A stretch of 5,012 bases of DNA from an uncultured Rikenellaceae bacterium. GTDB lineage: Bacteria > Bacteroidota > Bacteroidia > Bacteroidales > Rikenellaceae. Below the pieces are notes generated by a model. It ran no database searches. It saw only the letters and a list, made by a program, of their open reading frames with translations, and was not told the origin of the DNA. The translations under genes and the position numbers were made by a program. Location of the stretch: positions 1-5,012 of the forward strand of contig CAMQVM010000147.1 in the NCBI GenBank assembly GCA_947038135.1. Reading direction: 5' to 3'. Of the stretch, positions 1 to 5,012 are shown piece after piece. Position 1 is the first letter of the stretch. The number at the start of each line of letters is the position of its first letter.

Positions 1-53
<53 letters not shown>

Positions 54-76
54 AATGTATACAAGCAAAGTATAGC

Positions 77-102
77 TTATTGCTTCGCGCGCGTAGCAAT
101 AA
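77..102. repeat. 26-bp near-perfect palindrome with (CG)4 core
   Basis: Arms TTATTGCT (77-84) and AGCAATAA (95-102) are exact reverse complements. They flank T, CGCGCGCG (86-93), T, so the only unpaired position in the whole palindrome is the T/T at 85 and 94. The CGCGCGCG core stands out in otherwise AT-rich intergenic DNA. It could extrude as a cruciform, form an RNA hairpin, or bind a dimeric regulator. No T-run follows it, so it does not look like an intrinsic terminator. Function unknown. Confidence 0.7.
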
Positions 103-165
103 ATAATTACTTTACCAAGCAAGTTAATCTAAATTTTAAGGTATTATCACCTAAATTGATATATG

Positions 166-207
166 CTCCAACAAAAGGCTTACTCCTTTTGTTGGAGTTT
201 TGTTGTT
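166..207 (+). terminator. Intrinsic terminator of an upstream + strand transcript
   Basis: A perfect 13-bp stem is formed by CTCCAACAAAAGG (166-178) and CCTTTTGTTGGAG (185-197), with a 6-base loop. It is followed by a T-rich tail, TTTTGTTGTT (198-207). The other strand has no U-tract, so it should act rightward. No gene lies between base 1 and the hairpin, so it ends either a gene or RNA that starts left of the window, or a leader transcript of the fimbrillin-like gene 40 bases downstream, in which case it would act as an attenuator. Confidence 0.85.
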
Positions 208-216
208 ATACCTTTA
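188..216 (+). promoter_or_regulatory. Weak candidate promoter for the fimbrillin-like gene
   Basis: TTTG (188-191) and TACCTTTA (209-216) resemble the Bacteroidetes -33 TTTG and -7 TAnnTTTG boxes. The -7 box misses the final G, and the spacer is 17 bases rather than the usual 19 or so. The -33 box would sit inside the right arm of the terminator. It would give a short leader of roughly 25-30 bases before the start at 248. No better match was found between 53 and 247, so either this degenerate site is used, the gene needs an activator or alternative sigma factor, or the promoter lies further left. Confidence 0.25.
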
Positions 217-247
217 ACTTATTATTTACCTAAATAAAATCTATATT

Positions 248-2437
248 ATGAATTACAAAATCAATTTCAAATTATTGGCACTATGTTGTGCTGTAACATT
301 TACACTGTCCGGGTGTAAAAAGGCTAGCAAATCTGGCGATCCAATAGATCCAGCAGGCGACTATCAGCGTATTAATATAACAATGCCCCTTGAAGATAGA
401 GGTGTTATTACTCGTGCAGGAGATGCAGCAGCTGAGGTTGCCATTAAGAGCGCCTATATTATTATCTATGCCAACAAGGTAGCCGATAGTGCTTTGCCTA
501 AATTTACTGCTACTATTGATGTTGAACGTATCACAACAGATGCAACTAACATAAACCACAAGGTAATAACTTTCCCTAAAGATGATGGAATTGTAGCTGG
601 TGATGATGTTCGAGTTGTGTTTAACCATTCATTAGCATCTTTGAATATACCGAAGGGTAGTTTGAAAGAAGTTTTAAAGATTACTACTGCTACTAGTGTA
701 ACATCTGCTGGTCTTGTAGATATTACTAAGGGTTTACCTATGTATGGTGCAGGTTTGTGGGGAGCTAATTCTAAAGGAGGTACTACAATCAGTGTAAGGC
801 GTGGTGTTGCTAAGGTGCAACTAAAGCTTGATTATCGTGGTCAAAATCATGTTGAGGGAGTTATGGGTGCTAGTTATACTACTGCCAATACTACATTTAA
901 GTTGTATCAGTTGTCTAATGTCGGTTATGCTGATGGTTCGGTTACAACTTCTACAGGTTCGGTTGCTATAACCGAAATAACTAATGTTTCTGAAATCAAT
1001 CAGCCGTCGGTTAGTACTGCGGCAGTTGATAACTTTACAGGAGCTAGTTACATTTTTGCTTATCCTTACTCTACGCAATCTATCGGTACTTCTCCAACAA
1101 TATTTACAGATAAAAAGCCGAAGACCGAGCGCATAGCAATGATAATGAAAAACAAAACAGATAATGGAGATGTTTATCACCGTTTAGATATCTATGATGC
1201 TACAACAAAAGAATATTTAGATATCAAGAATAACTATCATTACATTATTAAGCTTCGTGAGGTAAATGTAGGAGGTTACAAAAGTGCTAGTGAGGCGTTG
1301 ACTGGTCCACCAAGTAATATTCAATACGATATAATCGTAGAAGAAGAGGGTGATGTAGTAGTAAGCAATGGTCAATATGTGCTGAATGTCGATACTAAAG
1401 GTAGTGATTTTGCTGTAACCCCAAATGCAGGTAAAGAGGTAGCCGTAGAAGTGGCGGTAGTTAATCTTATAGACTCGAAAGATGCACCATTAACTCATGA
1501 GCCAAGTTTTAACGTTAGCTTAGAGGAGTATTTTAGAGTATCTTTAGCTACTGATGATATTGTGCTTACACCAAAATTTCCTGCTACCTTAGGTAAAAGC
1601 ACAAAGAGCATAAATGTAAATGCAAAAGGAACTGGTGCTGTAATATTTAGATATAATGCATCATTGGGTAATATAGTGTATAAGAGTAATCTTATTGCTA
1701 TTGGCTCTAACATTGGTGCAGTTCCAGCTGAAGTCTTAGGTGAAACTTTTATTTTTAATGTTAATAGTCTATCAATTGGTGGTGTTTGGAGTGTAGTATC
1801 AGATTCTCCAACTTGGGCACCAGCTACGATAAACGGTGATAGGTTCAAAGTTGTTATTTCAGCTAATGATTTTGCAGGTGCACGTAAGCGTATAGCAACA
1901 ATCACCGTAAGCAACGATGATGATGTGACTATTGTTATTACTATCACACAAAGGAGTTTTCCATATTTTGCTGACCGTAACATTGGTACATCTTGGGATC
2001 TTACCACTCAAGCCGAATTATGTTTACCAGCAAATAGCAAACCTACGAATCCTTATTACTGGGCAACAGCAGAGCCAAGAAGATGGTTTACATGGAAAGA
2101 GTCATTAACACAATGTGATAATTGGAACTTTAAAGGTAAGAAGTGGCGCCTGCCAGATAAGTATGATTGCGATCTTGTTGTAGCAAGTGGAAGGATGCAA
2201 TTTGGTAATGCCTTAGATAAAGCAGGAAAATTACAGCAAAGTGATGGATCGGTGGTTTACTTTCCTATGGTTGGATATTCTGACTCGCACTATCGTGTGT
2301 ATGCCCCATACTGGACTAGTAGCCCTGATGGTGATGCAAACGCATATTACTACTTTGTCTTGCCTCCAGCAAGAACAGAAGTTCTGGGAGGCTATTGGCA
2401 GACTGGCGGTCTCTCTGTTCGATGCATAGAAGCATAG
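248..2437 (+). CDS. Fimbrillin-like surface lipoprotein with BACON-like and C-terminal FISUMP domains
   Basis: The 729-residue product starts at the only plausible ATG, with no Shine-Dalgarno, as is common in this phylum. Residues 1-23 form a lipoprotein signal ending in the lipobox LSGC, with Cys23 as lipidation site. About 35-345 resembles Bacteroidetes FimA/Mfa-type fimbrillins: an early Arg56-Ala57 in a strand region, GLPMYG (162-167) in mid-domain, and the closing NNYHYIIKLREVNVGGY-like strand (328-344). About 365-490 is beta-rich and probably Ig-like. About 495-569 looks like a BACON domain (paired Trp514/Trp523, Arg548, terminal ITITQ). About 572-729 is a FISUMP domain, with WRLP (633-636), YWTSS (688-692) and SVRC (723-726). 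The only Cys of the mature protein after Cys23 are 592, 623, 641 and 726, all in this last domain. Likely role: outer-membrane-anchored fimbrial tip/accessory subunit or free adhesin. Ligand unknown. It appears monocistronic, with no neighbouring anchor or chaperone gene in view. Confidence 0.85.
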   Translation: MNYKINFKLLALCCAVTFTLSGCKKASKSGDPIDPAGDYQRINITMPLEDRGVITRAGDAAAEVAIKSAYIIIYANKVADSALPKFTATIDVERITTDATNINHKVITFPKDDGIVAGDDVRVVFNHSLASLNIPKGSLKEVLKITTATSVTSAGLVDITKGLPMYGAGLWGANSKGGTTISVRRGVAKVQLKLDYRGQNHVEGVMGASYTTANTTFKLYQLSNVGYADGSVTTSTGSVAITEITNVSEINQPSVSTAAVDNFTGASYIFAYPYSTQSIGTSPTIFTDKKPKTERIAMIMKNKTDNGDVYHRLDIYDATTKEYLDIKNNYHYIIKLREVNVGGYKSASEALTGPPSNIQYDIIVEEEGDVVVSNGQYVLNVDTKGSDFAVTPNAGKEVAVEVAVVNLIDSKDAPLTHEPSFNVSLEEYFRVSLATDDIVLTPKFPATLGKSTKSINVNAKGTGAVIFRYNASLGNIVYKSNLIAIGSNIGAVPAEVLGETFIFNVNSLSIGGVWSVVSDSPTWAPATINGDRFKVVISANDFAGARKRIATITVSNDDDVTIVITITQRSFPYFADRNIGTSWDLTTQAELCLPANSKPTNPYYWATAEPRRWFTWKESLTQCDNWNFKGKKWRLPDKYDCDLVVASGRMQFGNALDKAGKLQQSDGSVVYFPMVGYSDSHYRVYAPYWTSSPDGDANAYYYFVLPPARTEVLGGYWQTGGLSVRCIEA

Positions 2438-2574
2438 TTGTTAGGCAGTAGTGAATTTGGTTTCTTACTGTAAATATGAATATTTGATTTTTGACTATTA
2501 AGTGTCTCGTGTGGAATGCATTATTAATTTGCCTTCGACAATGTTTTCGAGTCTCTAGTAGTTAGCCAAAATAT

Positions 2575-2616
2575 AAAAGTCGCTACTGATAAATTTTTAT
2601 CAGTAGCGACTTTTTT
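2575..2616. terminator. Bidirectional intrinsic terminator shared by the convergent genes
   Basis: GTCGCTACTGAT (2579-2590) pairs with ATCAGTAGCGAC (2599-2610). The stem extends inward through A/T pairs to a small loop and outward by AAAA (2575-2578) against TTTT (2611-2614), for a stem of about 18 bp. On the + strand it is followed by six T (2611-2616), suited to ending the fimbrillin-like mRNA. On the - strand the AAAA reads as a UUUU tail, suited to ending the peptidase mRNA. It sits about midway between the two stop codons, roughly 140 bases from each. Confidence 0.92.
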
Positions 2617-2684
2617 GTCTTACTAGCATTACCGAACATACAAATGTAAATATAAGGTAAACAGCTATGTAATTCAAGACATGG

Positions 2685-2725
2685 AGGTTTAGACTGCTCC
2701 CTTTAAAAATGGGACATCCAAACCT
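2685..2725. repeat. Imperfect inverted repeat in the peptidase 3' UTR
   Basis: AGGTTT (2685-2690) pairs with AAACCT (2720-2725), and TCCC (2698-2701) pairs with GGGA (2711-2714). A few extra pairs and bulges lie between the two helices, with an AT-rich apical loop. In the - direction no U-tract follows; in the + direction only TTTT (2725-2728) follows, so it is at best a weak terminator. It could stabilise the peptidase mRNA 3' end or be one copy of a dispersed intergenic repeat. Confidence 0.45.
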
Positions 2726-2730
2726 TTTGC

Positions 2731-2747
2731 GAGAAACACCGTTTCTC
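2731..2747. repeat. Small perfect hairpin just after the peptidase stop
   Basis: GAGAAAC (2731-2737) and GTTTCTC (2741-2747) are exact reverse complements around a 3-base loop. In the - direction the hairpin starts about 10 bases after the peptidase stop codon. There is no U-tract on either side, so it is not a standard terminator. Together with the adjacent imperfect inverted repeat it makes the start of this 3' UTR structured. Confidence 0.5.
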
Positions 2748-2757
2748 TAACCCAACC

Positions 2758-4836
2758 TTAGTTAAACAAAGCAGGAAGCTTTTTACCAAGTAGGTGCTTA
2801 TACCAAAAAGTTAGATCACTTTTTCTACTATGTACTCTCTGCTCACCACCATAACCATGGTAAGCACCAGGATATATCATAAGCTCAAACTCTTTATTTT
2901 TCATCTGCAAAGCATAAACCAGCTGCATAGTATTCTGCATATGCACATTATCATCAAGGCTACCATGAGTAATTCTAACCATTGAATTTGCATTGTCTCC
3001 GCCCTTATATTTATCTACACGGTTCCATACACGAGTAAAGTCGTAACCCTCTTTGTTGTCTTGTGGGCGGTCCATATATCGCTCAGTGTAGTGCGTGTCA
3101 TATAGTTGCCAGTCCATTACACCACCACCAGCAATACCAAACTGAAAGTAGTCAGCACCATCTGTAAGTGCTAGCATAGTCATAGTGCCACCATACGAAA
3201 AGCCAGTGATACCAATCTTTGTAGCGTCTACATAGGGTAGGGTACGTAGATACTTCACCCACTCAATATAGTCTGATAGCTCTATTTGTCCTAGTGATCT
3301 ATGTATAAAGTTTAGACCCTCTTTGCCACAGTGACCAGAGGCTCTATGATCTATCGATATCTGTATAACCTCTTGGTTAGCCCATAGTTGGTTGTATACT
3401 GATGGTGTATTCCACCTATCCATAACACTGCCTGCGTTAGGTCCGCCATACATAGATATAATTACGGGATACTGCTTTGTAGAGTCCATATCAATAGGTA
3501 GTATGATAGATGCAGGTAGCTTGTAGCCATCAACCTCTATAAAACGCATCTGCGCCTTAGCTATCTTGTAGTTGTCATATTCGGCGCCCTTGCTGTCTGA
3601 TATAGCAGTGATAATAGGCTCTTTGCCAATGTTTACTAGCACTGCCTTTGTATGGGTTGATACATTCGATATATCTGCTGTAAAATGTTTATTACTTGGC
3701 GATATCTTTATGTTGGTGTAGTTGTAGTCTCCCGTAGATATCTTTTGTGTAGTACCCTTTTTAAGGTTCAGCATATACACATCATTACGAGTAGATATAT
3801 CAGCTCTTGAAGAGAATAAAAGCAACCCTTTTTTCTCATCAAGCTTTAATATTTGTGTGTTCCAGTTCTTATTTGTAGTTAGTTGTTCTACTGAGTCGCC
3901 ATTGAATGGTTGGTAGTATATCTGCTCCCAGCCATCAAAGTCACGTGTCATATAAAAGCCCTCTTCGCCAAATACCATATCACCGATCCAGTCAATCCAC
4001 GTTTTTTGGTTTTCGTTGTATAGTGCAGTTTTATCGCCATCAATTGGTGATACCTCATATAGCACTAGGTTATTTTGCTCTCGTGGCATCCAAGGCACCA
4101 TAAATTTATCTGACTCAGCACTCCAAAAAGGTATGCCAAAATATTGATCATCGTCACGGTTGAAGTCTGCCCACGTGGTTTTACCTGAGGCTATATCTAC
4201 CATTGCAATCTCTACCTTTGGGTTTTCATCGCCTGCCTTTGGGTAGCGTGTCTCTGTTAGCTTGCCATGCTGTCCTGCTGCATCATATATCGGAAACATT
4301 GGCACGTTGGTATCATCAAATTTATAGTAAGCAATCTTTTTGCTGTCTGGCGACCACCAAAAAGCCTTATAATTTGTTGAGCGTCCAAGTATCTCTTCAT
4401 AGTATACCCATGAGGACCAGCCGTTAAGTATTAGATCGGTGCCTCCGTGTGACATTGCACGTTCGTTTCTTGACTGCACATCCATTATATAAAGGTCATT
4501 ACCTTTAGTATATGCCATCATTGTTGAGTCGGGCGAGAATGTAGGGTTCGATACGTGCTTTCGCATTGCGTTGATTAGCGATGGTTGTACCTTAGGCTCG
4601 GGAAGGGTGTAGCTCTCTTTTTCGCCGCTTTTAATATTGTAGGTAGAGTAGTTTGCACCATCTCTTAATATAATGTTTGCACCATCACGCCAATCGATAA
4701 TTGTTGATTTATGGCTGTTGATACCAGCAGGCATAGCTTTAGCTACCTGCTCTAGTGTAAGGCTCTTTTTCTCTTGCGTGTAGCCCGTTGCTGTAATTAG
4801 CAGTGCGGTACTCAGCAAAAACATCTGTTTTAACAT
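2758..4836 (-). CDS. Secreted dipeptidyl peptidase IV family serine peptidase (S9B)
   Basis: The 692-residue product should release N-terminal X-Pro or X-Ala dipeptides from peptides in the periplasm or at the cell surface. Residues 1-20 are a Sec signal (Lys3, then hydrophobic core) with no lipobox Cys; cleavage probably falls just before Gln21. About 40-430 is the DPP IV-type beta-propeller, with PD40-like FSPDS (100-104) and WSPDS (161-165). It includes WVYYEE (143-148), whose Glu147-Glu148 match the human DPP4 Glu205-Glu206 pair that binds the substrate N-terminus. About 435-690 is the alpha/beta hydrolase: MYGGP with Tyr463 (oxyanion Tyr), GFSYGG with nucleophile Ser547, YTERYM (583-588), HGSLDDNVH with Asp628, and YHG with His660. 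The triad is complete and the length is near, slightly below, bacterial relatives. The elbow has Phe546 where most DPP IVs have Trp. Prolyl tripeptidyl peptidase is the main alternative, since it shares these motifs. Monocistronic, with its own promoter. Confidence 0.93.
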   Translation of the reverse strand: MLKQMFLLSTALLITATGYTQEKKSLTLEQVAKAMPAGINSHKSTIIDWRDGANIILRDGANYSTYNIKSGEKESYTLPEPKVQPSLINAMRKHVSNPTFSPDSTMMAYTKGNDLYIMDVQSRNERAMSHGGTDLILNGWSSWVYYEEILGRSTNYKAFWWSPDSKKIAYYKFDDTNVPMFPIYDAAGQHGKLTETRYPKAGDENPKVEIAMVDIASGKTTWADFNRDDDQYFGIPFWSAESDKFMVPWMPREQNNLVLYEVSPIDGDKTALYNENQKTWIDWIGDMVFGEEGFYMTRDFDGWEQIYYQPFNGDSVEQLTTNKNWNTQILKLDEKKGLLLFSSRADISTRNDVYMLNLKKGTTQKISTGDYNYTNIKISPSNKHFTADISNVSTHTKAVLVNIGKEPIITAISDSKGAEYDNYKIAKAQMRFIEVDGYKLPASIILPIDMDSTKQYPVIISMYGGPNAGSVMDRWNTPSVYNQLWANQEVIQISIDHRASGHCGKEGLNFIHRSLGQIELSDYIEWVKYLRTLPYVDATKIGITGFSYGGTMTMLALTDGADYFQFGIAGGGVMDWQLYDTHYTERYMDRPQDNKEGYDFTRVWNRVDKYKGGDNANSMVRITHGSLDDNVHMQNTMQLVYALQMKNKEFELMIYPGAYHGYGGEQRVHSRKSDLTFWYKHLLGKKLPALFN

Positions 4837-4876
4837 ATTCCTATATTTTAGTAGTTGTGGTAATTAATTTATGGCT

Positions 4877-4907
4877 CAAAGTTAATTAAAAAGCTTGAAT
4901 TGTCAAA
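4877..4907 (-). promoter_or_regulatory. Bacteroidetes-type promoter of the DPP IV gene
   Basis: Read on the - strand, TTTG (4907-4904) is followed after exactly 19 bases by TAACTTTG (4884-4877), an exact match to the Bacteroidetes -33 TTTG / -7 TAnnTTTG primary sigma consensus with normal spacing. Transcription would start near 4870-4873, giving a leader of about 35 AT-rich bases before the ATG at 4836. The leader has only a poorly spaced AGGA next to the start and no evident riboswitch or operator, which suggests housekeeping expression. Confidence 0.8.
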
Positions 4908-5012
4908 ATATGGTTGTGTTTAGTTCTAAATTTGTGCTATATGTTGTAAATGACACTTAATAATAGAAAAGTAACGTCATGTTTATTTGATAAATTCAAA
5001 ATTATTTTGTAG
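4908..5012. other. AT-rich non-coding DNA upstream of the DPP IV promoter
   Basis: No ORF of meaningful length begins here on either strand. An exact -7-like TAAATTTG lies at 4927-4934 on the + strand, but no -33 TTTG sits at the right distance (the nearest TTG leaves about 24 bases). Another -7-like TAATTTTG is at 5004-4997 on the - strand, with its -33 position beyond the window. In DNA this AT-rich such hits are expected by chance, so neither is called as a promoter. Confidence 0.5.

Larger units (their letters stand above)
2438..2757. other. Gene-free convergent intergenic region
   Basis: This 320-base gap separates the stops of two convergent genes. Every ATG I followed on the + strand meets a stop within about 13 codons, and I see no tRNA or rRNA. 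The first 135 bases are AT-rich sequence with no structure I can support. The rest holds the bidirectional terminator (2575-2616) and two smaller hairpins (2685-2725, 2731-2747). Each gene therefore has a 3' untranslated tail of about 140-180 bases. Confidence 0.8.

Noticed and set aside
166..197. Inverted repeats upstream of the adhesin as borders of an invertible promoter
   Set aside because: The arms are only 6 bases apart, so no invertible segment fits between them, and no recombinase gene is in the window. A terminator explains the hairpin and T-tail better.
1495..2007. 170-residue open frame on the - strand inside the fimbrillin-like gene
   Set aside because: It lies fully antisense to a well-supported gene and has no recognisable domain, so it is a reading-frame shadow. 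The same holds for the - strand frames at 281-628 and 821-1180.
2641..2648. Exact -7-like TACATTTG on the - strand between the convergent genes
   Set aside because: No TTTG or TTG sits 19-21 bases upstream (the nearest candidate leaves 26), and no gene follows it in that direction except antisense to the fimbrillin-like gene. Probably a chance match in AT-rich DNA.
3906..4427. Two short + strand open frames (3906-4103 and 4203-4427) opposite the peptidase gene
   Set aside because: Both are antisense to conserved propeller-coding sequence and show no domain, signal or promoter.

Overview
The window looks like chromosomal DNA from an AT-rich member of the Bacteroidetes, most likely order Bacteroidales. 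Three things support this: a fimbrillin-type lipoprotein carrying BACON-like and Fibrobacter-succinogenes-major-paralogous (FISUMP) modules, a secreted S9B dipeptidyl peptidase IV, and a promoter matching the Bacteroidetes -33 TTTG / -7 TAnnTTTG consensus. The genus cannot be fixed from sequence alone.

Layout from left to right. Positions 1-52 are a pure (AC)26 microsatellite that runs off the window edge. A near-perfect palindrome with a (CG)4 core follows at 77-102. A strong intrinsic terminator at 166-207 probably closes a transcript entering from the left. The first gene (248-2437, + strand) encodes a 729-residue lipoprotein: a fimbrillin-like N-terminal half, one or two beta-sandwich modules and a C-terminal FISUMP domain. 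It reads best as a fimbrial adhesin or accessory/tip subunit. The 320-base gap 2438-2757 has no gene. It holds a long bidirectional terminator between the two convergent genes and two smaller hairpins next to the peptidase stop codon. The second gene (4836-2758, - strand) encodes a 692-residue exported DPP IV-like serine peptidase with an intact catalytic triad and Glu-Glu motif. Its promoter is at 4877-4907. The rest, to 5012, is AT-rich non-coding DNA.

The two genes converge and share a terminator, so they are separate transcription units. Both products act outside the cytoplasm, one in surface attachment and one in trimming Pro/Ala dipeptides from peptides, but nothing in the sequence ties them functionally. 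I found no convincing new multi-gene system. The points most worth a second look are the long dinucleotide tract and Z-DNA-prone palindrome upstream of the adhesin gene, and the adhesin's composite architecture.
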